64,000 nucleotides of DNA from Nitrospirota bacterium (GTDB lineage Bacteria; Nitrospirota; Thermodesulfovibrionia; SZUA-242), in assembly GCA_016212095.1 (NCBI GenBank), contig JACRHH010000025.1, positions 40,832-104,831 of the forward strand, read 5' to 3'. A program made the position numbers and the translations under genes. The notes beneath the pieces were generated by a model. The model was given only the letters and a program-made list of their open reading frames with translations. It did not search any database and was not told the origin of the DNA. This document shows, one piece after another, positions 50,437 through 58,112 of the stretch. Each line of letters begins with the position of its first letter. Within the stretch, counting starts at the first letter, position 1.

Positions 50437-50467
50437 TACAATTCTAAAGTAGTGGTTTAGAATTGTA
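50437..50467. promoter_or_regulatory. Perfect 12-base inverted repeat containing a promoter
   Basis: TACAATTCTAAA (50437-50448) and TTTAGAATTGTA (50456-50467) are exact reverse complements separated by 7 bases. They include a promoter: TTTACA at 50435-50440, 17-base spacer, TAGAAT at 50458-50463. Initiation would fall near 50470, at the ATG (50471) of the ATPase gene. A dimeric regulator or the ATPase itself may bind here. Confidence 0.65.
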
Positions 50468-50470
50468 CGC

Positions 50471-51670
50471 ATGATAATAAATCGTTCGATTTTCAATGAC
50501 TTGGCGAGTGACATTTCACGCCGGTTCATATCCATTCTGATCGGGCCGCGTCAGGTCGGCAAGACTTTCCTCATGCGGCAACTGGCGGACGAGTGCCGGA
50601 GAAACGGGCTCATGGTTCAATTCCTGAACCTCGAAGACCCGGACGACATGCGCCTTTTCAGCGGCTCCGACGATAGCGTCATCGGAAAGCTGAAGGCTGT
50701 TGAAGCCGATGTGCTTTTCATCGACGAGTTTCACTATCTCCACAACGCCACGCGCATACTCAAGGTTCTTTACGACTCCGGAGCGAAGATGAAGATTTTC
50801 GCGTCCGGTTCGTCGTCGATGGAGATTCACAAGCACCTGAAGGAAAGCCTTGCCGGCAGGTTTCGCCTGACGCCTGTTCATCCGCTTTTCGTCAGGGAGA
50901 TGAGCCAGTTGCCGGAGTTCTCGCTTGATGAATATTTCCGCTTCGGAGGTCTGCCGGGATTGATCGGCGAAAGCGGCGCGTCCGACAAAATGGCCCTCCT
51001 GAAAAACGTGCTGCAAACGTATCTGCTGAAAGACATCAAGTCGCTGATACGGGAGGAAAACATCAGGGCGTTCAACAGCCTGCTGTACGGCATTGCATGG
51101 AATCAGGGGCAGGTTGTGTCGATGGCGTCGCTTGCGCGTGATGTCGGCCTGTCGGAACCGGCGGTCAAGCATCATCTGGAACTCATGGCGCAGACGTTTG
51201 TCTGCTTTCCGCTGGATAGCTATTCCGGCAACATCGCAAACGAGTTGAAGAAGATAAAGAAATACTACCTCTACGACATCGGGATGAGAAACAGCATCCT
51301 GAACGATTTCTCCGCGCTGGAGAACCGGCGGGACAAGGGGGCGATTGTGGAATCGTTTGTGCTACTCTCGGTTATCAAGCAGCTAAAGGCCAACATGGAA
51401 GTGAAGTTCTGGCGCACGCGGCAGGGCGACGAGGTAGACTTCGTGCTGCTGAAAAACAGGGTTCCGGTTCCGGTGGAGGTGAAATACCGGCTTTCGGAAC
51501 CGGAAGTGCCGGACGGCATGAAGAAATTCCTCGCCAAATACCCCGAAGCGCCTCATGCGATTGTGTTTTCAAAAGACGCCATGGGCGAAATTGAATATCG
51601 CGGCAGGCGGGTCAGTTTCCAAAGCTGGGCCGAAGCCGAGGCGGTGGATTATCTGCAAAGCGTGGATTGA
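50471..51670 (+). CDS. AAA ATPase of the AAA_14/DUF4143 family
   Basis: A 399-residue protein: Walker A GPRQVGKT (25-32), Walker B VLFIDEF (81-87), an arginine-finger-like region in FASGSSSMEI, then a winged-helix segment (ASLARDVGLSEPAVKHHLEL) and a C-terminal PD-(D/E)xK-like part (GDEVDFVLLKNRVPVPVEVK) that keeps the D...ExK residues of a nuclease-type fold. Members are common, often solitary, and their role is poorly known. There is no ribosome site; the promoter geometry predicts a leaderless mRNA. Its 3 end overlaps that of cbiET, transcribed the other way, by 22 bases. Confidence 0.85.
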   Translation: MIINRSIFNDLASDISRRFISILIGPRQVGKTFLMRQLADECRRNGLMVQFLNLEDPDDMRLFSGSDDSVIGKLKAVEADVLFIDEFHYLHNATRILKVLYDSGAKMKIFASGSSSMEIHKHLKESLAGRFRLTPVHPLFVREMSQLPEFSLDEYFRFGGLPGLIGESGASDKMALLKNVLQTYLLKDIKSLIREENIRAFNSLLYGIAWNQGQVVSMASLARDVGLSEPAVKHHLELMAQTFVCFPLDSYSGNIANELKKIKKYYLYDIGMRNSILNDFSALENRRDKGAIVESFVLLSVIKQLKANMEVKFWRTRQGDEVDFVLLKNRVPVPVEVKYRLSEPEVPDGMKKFLAKYPEAPHAIVFSKDAMGEIEYRGRRVSFQSWAEAEAVDYLQSVD

Positions 51671-52887
51671 GTGAGTTCGGAATATCCCGTGATTATCGTT
51701 ATCGGGTTCAGTTCCGTCGTAGCGCTTCCGTCGGCGTTCCATCTTGTTCGAGACACCGCGATTTTGCTTGTCTCAACGCGGAAGCCGTGAGCCATTAGCA
51801 GCTTCGGCGCGGCCTCGGCTGTTCGTTCGATGACCGCGTTTACCGCAACAATTCCGCCGGGTTTCAGGCGTTTTCCAACAACTTCAATTATTTGGGCAAG
51901 CTGTCCGCCGCTTCCGCCAATGAACACCCGATCCGGATGGGGCAGCGCGGAAAGCGCGGAAGGCGCTTCACCTTCGATCAGGCGGATATTCGATGCCTGG
52001 AACCGTTCGATGTTCGCGCGAATATTGGCTATTTCAGCCGGTTCCTTTTCGATGGCGAAAACCTCCATGCGCGGCGACAGCCTCGCAGCCTCAACCGAGA
52101 CCGAACCGCTTCCGGCCCCGATGTCCCACAAAACGCCGCGTTCCGGCAGGCGGAGGCGGTGAAGCGCGGCGGCGCGAACCTCGTCTTTCGTTATCAGCCC
52201 CCGGCTATGGGCAATTTCGTCTTCCCGCAGGCCAAACAGCGGAAAACGCGTCGATTCAGTGTCTGCGGCGTCGAGCCGTTTTACTATCATGACGCATGGC
52301 TCGGCGAATGACATCTGAGCGATATCGTCCGGTCTTCCGGCTGTGAGGCGCTCGTCTGTTGCCCCAAGCCGCTCGGCCACGAAAATCTCGAACTTTGCAG
52401 CCGATTCGTCGGCGATACGCGAGGCGATAGCGGCTGGATTGTTCGCCGGATCGGTGAGGATGAACGATTTGCTGTTACGTTCAAGCAGTTCCACGATGTT
52501 GTCCATACAGCGCCCGTGCAGGCTGATGAACGCGGCATCGTCCCAAGTCTCGCGAAACCGGGCGAAGGCGGCCTGCATCGACGAAACAGCCGGGATAACG
52601 CAGACCTTGTGCTTGCCGAACTCCTCAATGAGCCGCCTGGCGATGCCGAAAAAAAGCGGATCGCCGCTTGCCAGAACGACGACATCGGAGATGTTCAGCC
52701 GTTTTCGCACTGCTTCGATGGCCGCCTGAACCGGCGCGACAGGAAATATCTCGGCGGCGGCGACGCCGTCAATCAGCGGCCTTTGGCTGTTTGACGCCAC
52801 AACGAAACCGCATCGTTCGATCAGGCGGACATGCTCATCCGCGACGCCTGAGCCCGGCGCAATGCCGATAACAATTACAGATCCCAT
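51649..52887 (-). CDS. cbiET: Precorrin-6Y/cobalt-precorrin C5,15-methyltransferase, CbiE-CbiT fusion
   Basis: A 412-residue fusion. Residues 1-205 are a tetrapyrrole methylase (CbiE: VIVIGIAPGSGVADEHVRLI and VVLASGDPLFFGIARRLI). Residues 225-412 are CbiT, with VLWDIGAGSGSVSVEAARLS as SAM motif. Together they methylate C5 and C15 and decarboxylate the acetate side chain at C12 of the corrin ring. It is 1 base downstream of cbiD. The rest of the corrin pathway is not in the window. Confidence 0.93.
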   Translation of the reverse strand: MGSVIVIGIAPGSGVADEHVRLIERCGFVVASNSQRPLIDGVAAAEIFPVAPVQAAIEAVRKRLNISDVVVLASGDPLFFGIARRLIEEFGKHKVCVIPAVSSMQAAFARFRETWDDAAFISLHGRCMDNIVELLERNSKSFILTDPANNPAAIASRIADESAAKFEIFVAERLGATDERLTAGRPDDIAQMSFAEPCVMIVKRLDAADTESTRFPLFGLREDEIAHSRGLITKDEVRAAALHRLRLPERGVLWDIGAGSGSVSVEAARLSPRMEVFAIEKEPAEIANIRANIERFQASNIRLIEGEAPSALSALPHPDRVFIGGSGGQLAQIIEVVGKRLKPGGIVAVNAVIERTAEAAPKLLMAHGFRVETSKIAVSRTRWNADGSATTELNPITIITGYSELTQSTLCR

Positions 52888-52888
52888 G

Positions 52889-53998
52889 CTACGCGACCTC
52901 CACGATGCTTCCGTCGTGATGAACCAGCATCAGCGATACCGGAGCGTTGCCGGCGAAACCCTCCGCGTTCTGCCGGGCGCGAAGGCATATCGCGCGAATC
53001 AGATCGCGCCGCCCGATAGCCGAGAGCCTGTCATAAATCTCCCGCGCCGTGTTGGCAACCTTCAATTCATCGACAAGCGCCTTTTCCGAGCCTATTTCGC
53101 CAAGCAGCATCGCCAGCGCTTCGGCCTCCAGCGCGCCGTGCCGAACATGCGTGTGCGCCGATCCGAGCGCGGCCTTTACGGTTTTTGCCCACATCGCGGC
53201 CAGATGAATACGCTCGAAACCATGCCTCGCCGCTTCCATGAGCGCGAATTCCAGGTAATCTCCCATCATCACAAACGCCTCCGGCGGCAGGCCTAGCGCG
53301 GACTGCGCTGCTCGTTCGGATGTGCGCCCGGTGGAGATAACGATCTCGCGGATGCCCGCGGCAGTTGCCACGCTCATCGACGCGGTTATTGTGGCTGTCC
53401 ACGCGTCAGCCGAAAGCGGGCGGACGATGCCGGTTGTTCCCAATATGGAAATTCCGCCAATTATGCCCAAACGCTCGTTCAGGGTTTTTCTCGCAAGCTC
53501 GCGCCCGCGCGGAACAGAAACCGTAATCTCGACAGCGCGTTTTTCGTTGCTTCCGGCCAGAGCCTCCGAAACAGCCTCGCGGATCATGCGCCTTGGAACC
53601 GGATTGATGGCCGGTTCGCCGGGCGGGATGGCTAGGCCGGGCTTGGTGATTTTACCAACACCTTCACCTCCGGTTACGGTGATGCCGCCGCCATCGCCGC
53701 CGGCAATTTTAACTAATTCACTGGAATCCGGATTGAACAATCTTGCGCTTGCGCGTATCTCCGCGCCGTTTGTAACGTCGGGGTCGTCACCGGCGTCTTT
53801 CGTGACCGACGCCTCGGCGGTTCCGGCGTCCGCATTCATTGCTATCGCCCGAACAGGAAATGATGCGCGTGAGCCGTCGGGGAACGGGATTTCGACGCAA
53901 TCCGGCATCGCGCCTGTGAGCGCGGCAAGCGCGGCAGCCTTCGCCGCCGCAGCAGCGCAAGCGCCTGTTGTGTAGCCGGATCTAAGCTTGCGGGGCAT
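52889..53998 (-). CDS. cbiD: Cobalt-precorrin-5B C1-methyltransferase
   Basis: A 369-residue CbiD: the N-terminus SGYTTGACAAAAAKAAALAA, then GGEGVGKITKPGLAIPPGEP and AINPVPRRMI, all typical. CbiD belongs to the early-cobalt (anaerobic) cobalamin route, in accord with an anaerobe that uses corrinoid proteins for methyl transfer. No cobalamin riboswitch could be recognised upstream; only 59 bases separate it from the GxxExxY gene. Confidence 0.94.
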   Translation of the reverse strand: MPRKLRSGYTTGACAAAAAKAAALAALTGAMPDCVEIPFPDGSRASFPVRAIAMNADAGTAEASVTKDAGDDPDVTNGAEIRASARLFNPDSSELVKIAGGDGGGITVTGGEGVGKITKPGLAIPPGEPAINPVPRRMIREAVSEALAGSNEKRAVEITVSVPRGRELARKTLNERLGIIGGISILGTTGIVRPLSADAWTATITASMSVATAAGIREIVISTGRTSERAAQSALGLPPEAFVMMGDYLEFALMEAARHGFERIHLAAMWAKTVKAALGSAHTHVRHGALEAEALAMLLGEIGSEKALVDELKVANTAREIYDRLSAIGRRDLIRAICLRARQNAEGFAGNAPVSLMLVHHDGSIVEVA

Positions 53999-54057
53999 GG
54001 AAGAATGTATTCACATGGATGGACAGGATATACAGGATAGGTAAGGGGGGAAATTGT

Positions 54058-54471
54058 CTACCCATGTCTGAAGTTCTGGTTTCTGGTGAAGCGCTTGTAT
54101 TCGAGTCTGGGATTGCCGAAGTTGATAAGCAAACCGACATCAATTCCCGTAGCGTTCAGGTAATTGATTACCTGTGCCTGATGTTCAGGCGCAATGGCTT
54201 TCACGGCTTTCAGTTCAATGATGACTTTGTCGTCAATGAATAAATCCGCATAGAAGTCTCCAACGCATTCACCCCTGAACATCACCTTGACCGGATGCTG
54301 GGATGTCACAGACAAGCCTTTTTGCCGCAGCGCCAGAAGCAAGGCATTCTCATAAACCGATTCAAGAAAACCAGTTCCCAGCTCATTGATAACTTCAAAT
54401 GCACAACCGATTACGATTTTGGTGATCTCCTCATATCTTAAACCCGAATCCTGTCCATCCTGTTTATCCAT
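54058..54471 (-). CDS. GxxExxY protein (PD-(D/E)xK-like)
   Basis: A 137-residue protein. GTGFLESVYENALLLALRQK contains the GxxExxY motif, and YADLFIDDKVIIELKAV has the D...ExK arrangement of PD-(D/E)xK nuclease folds. The family is widespread in bacteria, often as a solitary gene of mobile character; its function is unknown. It begins 2 bases after the NAD(P)HX repair gene, an arrangement that looks accidental and not functional. Confidence 0.88.
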   Translation of the reverse strand: MDKQDGQDSGLRYEEITKIVIGCAFEVINELGTGFLESVYENALLLALRQKGLSVTSQHPVKVMFRGECVGDFYADLFIDDKVIIELKAVKAIAPEHQAQVINYLNATGIDVGLLINFGNPRLEYKRFTRNQNFRHG

Positions 54472-54472
54472 G

Positions 54473-56008
54473 TTAAATTTCTTCTATCCTTGTAAACGCC
54501 TTCGAAATCGCCTCGATCATGTCGGTTGCGATCATCGACCGCTCGCCCTTCGCCTCCGCCGCGATGTCTCCGGCCATTCCGTGAACATGCACAGCCGCGA
54601 CAACCGCGTCTTCCGTGCTCATTCCGGATGCCAGCAATGCGCCGGTGACGCCGGTGAGCACGTCGCCGCTTCCGGCTGTCGCCATGCCGGAGTTTCCGGT
54701 CAGGTTCATGAACGCGCGCCCATCCGGGCAGGCAATGACGGTGTGCGCGCCCTTGAGCGCGAGAACATGACCATATTCGGCTGCGAAACCGCAGGCGATG
54801 CCGATTCTGTCCGACTGAATCTCGACTGTCTCGCGCTCGATCAGCCGTCCGAATTCTGCCGGATGCGGCGTGAGCGCAATTGGCCGCTTGATCTGACCCA
54901 GAAACCCGGCGTCGCACATCAGCGCGTTTATTGCATCGGCGTCGATTACGGTTGGTTTGCCGGCACGAAGAAGCAGTTCACGCACCACTTCCATGATGTC
55001 GGCGTTCACCGACAGCCCCGGCCCCATGGCAATGGCCGAGCACCTTCGCGCCGCTTCAACAATTACGGGAATGGCCAGTGCGGCTATTGTTCCGTCGGCG
55101 GTCTGCGGGAGCGGCAGTGTCATCGCCTCCGGAAAATCCCTCGAAATTGCGTGGGCGATGCCTTCCGGCACGGCAAGCGTAACCAGACCGCAGCCGGTTC
55201 GAAGCGCCGCAAGTCCGGCAAGCGAGGCCGCGCCGGCCTTGCCCGCTGACCCGGCAACAACAAGCAGATGGCCGAACGTTCCCTTGTGGCCGTCCGGCGG
55301 ACGCGGGGGCAGGATGCTGCTCACATAAACAGATTCGATGGTCTGAAGCCTGATCGCTTCGGCATCGACCGCCTTCTTCGGAAATCCGATGTCGGCAATG
55401 GTCAGCCTGCCGCAGTAAACCGGGCCGGGATAGAGCATATGCCCGCGTTTGGGCAGGCCAAACGTGACGGTTTCATCCGCCCGCACGGCGCAGCCGAGCA
55501 CGCGGCCCGTGTCTGAACAGACCCCGGACGGCATATCGACAGCCACAACCGGCAGGCCGGAATCGTTGATGCGCTGAATGGCGGTTGCGTGAAGCCCGGC
55601 AATCTCGCGGGAAAGCCCGGTTCCGAATATCGCGTCGATGATGACGCAATTGTCATAGGGCAGTTCAATGGAATCTGCCGAGTTTGCCGACAAAACCGGA
55701 ATGCCGAGTTTTTCGAGTGTTGAGAGATTGGTTGAGGAATCGCCGGTGATGCTTTCACTTTTGCCGATTATGTAAACCATTACTTTAAGCCCGGCGTTTA
55801 AAAGCTCTCTGGCAACAACGAAACCGTCGCCGCCGTTGTTGCCGGTTCCGGCCATTATGACAGCCTGCCGGACTTGCGGCTCAAGCTTTTTCACCGCTTC
55901 GGCAACAGCGCAGCCCGCGCGTTCCATCAGCGCGATTCCCGGAATGCCGAACTCGTTGATAGTCCGGCTGTCGATTGAACGCATCTGTGCGGCTGTGCAG
56001 ATTTTCAT
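54473..56008 (-). CDS. nnr: Bifunctional NAD(P)H-hydrate epimerase/ADP-dependent dehydratase
   Basis: A 511-residue fusion. The N-terminal YjeF epimerase half has MAGTGNNGGDGFVVARELL and the metal-binding aspartate in IDAIFGTGLSREI. The C-terminal ribokinase-like dehydratase half opens GTFGHLLVVAGSAGKAGAAS and carries the catalytic NSGMATAGSGDVLTGVTGAL. It repairs hydrated NADH and NADPH damaged by heat or acid. The start at 56008 is a plain ATG with a standard N-terminus. Confidence 0.94.
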   Translation of the reverse strand: MKICTAAQMRSIDSRTINEFGIPGIALMERAGCAVAEAVKKLEPQVRQAVIMAGTGNNGGDGFVVARELLNAGLKVMVYIIGKSESITGDSSTNLSTLEKLGIPVLSANSADSIELPYDNCVIIDAIFGTGLSREIAGLHATAIQRINDSGLPVVAVDMPSGVCSDTGRVLGCAVRADETVTFGLPKRGHMLYPGPVYCGRLTIADIGFPKKAVDAEAIRLQTIESVYVSSILPPRPPDGHKGTFGHLLVVAGSAGKAGAASLAGLAALRTGCGLVTLAVPEGIAHAISRDFPEAMTLPLPQTADGTIAALAIPVIVEAARRCSAIAMGPGLSVNADIMEVVRELLLRAGKPTVIDADAINALMCDAGFLGQIKRPIALTPHPAEFGRLIERETVEIQSDRIGIACGFAAEYGHVLALKGAHTVIACPDGRAFMNLTGNSGMATAGSGDVLTGVTGALLASGMSTEDAVVAAVHVHGMAGDIAAEAKGERSMIATDMIEAISKAFTRIEEI

Positions 56009-56086
56009 GGAGATTGCGGAATTATCGCATATTCGCCGAATAATGCGCGAGTTCCGCAGGGCTTGTGTTAACGCTTCACTGCAGAA

Positions 56087-56431
56087 TCAGCGGCCAAGCA
56101 CTATGTCGATTCCGGAGAGGATCAGGTGAAGCTTCGCGGCGGAAACCCTGCCCGACTGCTCCGTAAGAAGCGCCTTGTCCAATGTCACGATCTGCGAGAC
56201 ATTGGCAACGGAGTCCTTCGGCAGTCCGGTTTCGCGAGAAGACAGCGTCACGTTTCCGGGTGCTCTGGCCCACTTCAGATTGCTGGTGAGCGGAACACAG
56301 ACAACAGTTGCAATCCGGCTTTTATTGAGGGCGTCTCCCTGGGCTACTACAACAGGGCGACGGAAACCGGGTGTGGAGCCGCTCGGCTCAGGGATGTCGG
56401 CCCACCAGACATCCCCCTGGGATATCACCAT
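56087..56431 (-). CDS. MazF/PemK-family endoribonuclease toxin
   Basis: A 114-residue protein with the MazF fold: ISQGDVWWADIPEPSGSTPG, FRRPVVVAQGDALN, VCVPLTSNLKWA and DSVANVSQIVTLDKALL. It cuts mRNA at short sequences when free of antitoxin. The start ATG overlaps the stop of the upstream antitoxin gene by 7 bases. It lies between nnr and acpS and has its own promoter through the antitoxin gene. Confidence 0.92.
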   Translation of the reverse strand: MVISQGDVWWADIPEPSGSTPGFRRPVVVAQGDALNKSRIATVVCVPLTSNLKWARAPGNVTLSSRETGLPKDSVANVSQIVTLDKALLTEQSGRVSAAKLHLILSGIDIVLGR

Positions 56432-56661
56432 TCCTCATGCTCCAGAATCCTTCCGGCTGCAGCGGATACAAACGGGTCTGCGTTTTCGTGAATTTCGGCG
56501 CATATCCGGTCGTAAGCTTCGGTAACATATTCCGGTGCATGGCGGGCCACATACTCGGCCAATGCAAGGCTGTAGACTTCGCTTCTCGATTTGCGCATCC
56601 GCCGCGCCAGGCGCTCGGTGTTTTCGAATACATCGTCACGAATGGATACGGCTGTTTTCAT
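56425..56661 (-). CDS. Ribbon-helix-helix antitoxin of the MazF-type toxin
   Basis: A 78-residue protein: MKTAVSIRDDVFENTERLAR and RKSRSEVYSLALAEYVARHA form an RHH DNA-binding domain, and the C-terminal acidic stretch (EIHENADPFVSAAAGRIL) should occupy the toxin active site. It is a CopG/MazE-like antitoxin. The start codon is preceded directly by a promoter with no room for a ribosome site, so the mRNA is probably leaderless. Confidence 0.88.
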   Translation of the reverse strand: MKTAVSIRDDVFENTERLARRMRKSRSEVYSLALAEYVARHAPEYVTEAYDRICAEIHENADPFVSAAAGRILEHEEW

Positions 56662-56667
56662 ACTGTA

Positions 56668-56696
56668 AGTATAAACGCCTTGTGAATTCGGGTCAA
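56668..56696 (-). promoter_or_regulatory. Promoter of the RHH/MazF module with overlapping palindrome
   Basis: On the minus strand TTGACC (56696-56691), a 17-base spacer and TATACT (56673-56668). The start point, about 7 bases on, coincides with the A of the ATG at 56661. ATACT-TAC-AGTAT, spanning the -10 box and start codon, is a perfect small palindrome that could be the RHH operator. Confidence 0.6.
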
Positions 56697-56751
56697 TTTA
56701 AGAAACCGGTTGTTAAGTGCGTATGCGTTGTGCTTGCGATTTTCATGGTTA

Positions 56752-57117
56752 TTACGCTGCCTGCTCTATTATCACTTGAGCCATGGCGTAGTCGCCGTCG
56801 TGGCTCAGGGTAAGGTGAATCCGCGCGGATTGAAATTTTTCCAGCGCATTGCCGTGCAGCGTAATTGCTGGACGGCCATTGTCAGCGTTAATCACTTCTA
56901 TATCTCGCCATGAAAGCGATCCCGCGCCCGAAGCCTTGAAAAACGCCTCCTTTGCCGCGAAACGGGCGGCAAGCGAAGGGTAGGGCGTGCGCTTTTTCAG
57001 GCAGTATTCCTTCTCGCCGGGGGTGAAAACGCGGTCGAGAAATCTGTCGCGCCACCGCTCTGCCATTGCGGCGATGCGCGGTATGCGAACTATGTCAATC
57101 CCGGTTCCCAGAATCAC
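56752..57117 (-). CDS. acpS: Holo-[acyl-carrier-protein] synthase
   Basis: A 121-residue enzyme: ILGTGIDIVRIPRIAAM with the magnesium-binding aspartate, and ARFAAKEAFFKASGAG with the catalytic glutamate/lysine. It moves phosphopantetheine from CoA to acyl carrier protein. It overlaps the pdxJ end by 23 bases, the common pdxJ-acpS order, so both use the pdxJ promoter. Confidence 0.94.
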   Translation of the reverse strand: MILGTGIDIVRIPRIAAMAERWRDRFLDRVFTPGEKEYCLKKRTPYPSLAARFAAKEAFFKASGAGSLSWRDIEVINADNGRPAITLHGNALEKFQSARIHLTLSHDGDYAMAQVIIEQAA

Positions 57118-57832
57118 GCGAGGCTTCCGTTATCAGGCGTTTCATGTCGCGCACCGCTGTTTCCATCCCGACGAAAACCGCGCGTGAAACGATGCTGTGT
57201 CCGATATAGAGTCCGCGAACGCCCGGAAGCGCGGCAATTCTGCCCACGTTGTCGTAATTGAGGCCGTGGCCCGCGTTCACCTCGATGCCTAGAGCAAGCG
57301 CGGTCTCGACAGCCGTGGCCACGCGCCGGAACTCGCGCTCCCTTTCGCGCCCGCGCGTGTCGGCGTAGCGTCCGGTATGGATTTCAACCGCGTCGGCTCC
57401 CGCATCAACCGACGCCTTAATGTCGTCGGCATCCGGATTTATAAACAGGCTGGTGAAAATTCCGGCGGATTTCATGCGCTTTACAGCCGATGCGATCTGG
57501 TCGAACCCGCCGCGAACGTCGAGCCCGCCCTCGGTTGTAAGCTCCTCGCGCTTTTCAGGCACGAGCGTAACCATGTCGGGCCGGTTTTTTCGCGCTATGC
57601 GGATCATCTCCTCGGTCGCGGCCATTTCCAGATTCAGTTCTATATGTATGGTTTGACGCAGAATCGACAGATCTCTGTCATTGATATGACGTCGATCCTC
57701 CCGTAAATGCAGTGTAATGCCGTCGGCTCCGCCCAGAACCGCGAGCGCGGCTCCTGCAAGCGGTTCTGGATCGACTCCTCTGCGGGCCTGCCTCAGTGTG
57801 GCTATGTGATCGATATTTACGCCAAGTTTCAT
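57095..57832 (-). CDS. pdxJ: Pyridoxine 5-phosphate synthase
   Basis: A 245-residue TIM-barrel: LGVNIDHIATLRQARRGVDP at the start, DGITLHLREDRRHINDRDL, VTLVPEKREELTTEGGLDV and NAGHGLNYDN. It condenses 1-deoxyxylulose 5-phosphate with 3-amino-2-oxopropyl phosphate to make vitamin B6. ATG 57832 is chosen; GGAGG lies 12 bases upstream, slightly far, and an upstream TTG directly after GGAGG is too close. Confidence 0.95.
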   Translation of the reverse strand: MKLGVNIDHIATLRQARRGVDPEPLAGAALAVLGGADGITLHLREDRRHINDRDLSILRQTIHIELNLEMAATEEMIRIARKNRPDMVTLVPEKREELTTEGGLDVRGGFDQIASAVKRMKSAGIFTSLFINPDADDIKASVDAGADAVEIHTGRYADTRGREREREFRRVATAVETALALGIEVNAGHGLNYDNVGRIAALPGVRGLYIGHSIVSRAVFVGMETAVRDMKRLITEASRDSGNRD

Positions 57833-57861
57833 AGGGTAACGCAACCTCCGTGGTGGACGGT

Positions 57862-57890
57862 ATCATACAATTTGCATGACGAGTTGGCAA
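57862..57890 (-). promoter_or_regulatory. Promoter of pdxJ-acpS
   Basis: On the minus strand TTGCCA (57890-57885), a 17-base spacer and TATGAT (57867-57862), each 5 of 6. Start near 57855 gives a 23-base leader containing GGAGG. Confidence 0.6.
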
Positions 57891-58034
57891 GGCTGCACGA
57901 ATTTCATCAACGCGATCAATTCCGGTACGTAAGTTGCATTGAATACATTGGGTCATCATGCGGCAACCTGTTCCGTTACTATGATGCCGATGTAAAATGT
58001 GGCGTAAAATCAAAGGGATATGCCGTTTGTATCC

Positions 58035-58063
58035 TTGACAGGTGAAAAATCTGGCTGTAAAAT
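58035..58063 (+). promoter_or_regulatory. Strong sigma70 promoter of clpC
   Basis: TTGACA (58035-58040), a 17-base spacer and TAAAAT (58058-58063). Start near 58070 gives a leader of about 43 bases with AGGAG before the ATG. The rest of the 57891-58034 spacer shows no gene, and no CtsR-type direct repeat was recognised. Confidence 0.7.
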
Positions 58064-58112
58064 ATACGGACAGAAGAGTTGATGACCAATTACTGCATTA
58101 CAGGAGTCCGAG

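Noticed and set aside
53999..54057. Cobalamin riboswitch before cbiD
   Set aside because: The 59-base spacer is too short and no B12-box-like sequence was recognised.
54386..55249. 287-codon plus-strand frame opposite the NAD(P)HX repair gene
   Set aside because: Antisense of a clear enzyme gene, composition typical of shadow translation.
57891..58034. Possible small RNA or gene between pdxJ and clpC
   Set aside because: No conserved structure, terminator or reading frame with a ribosome site was seen.
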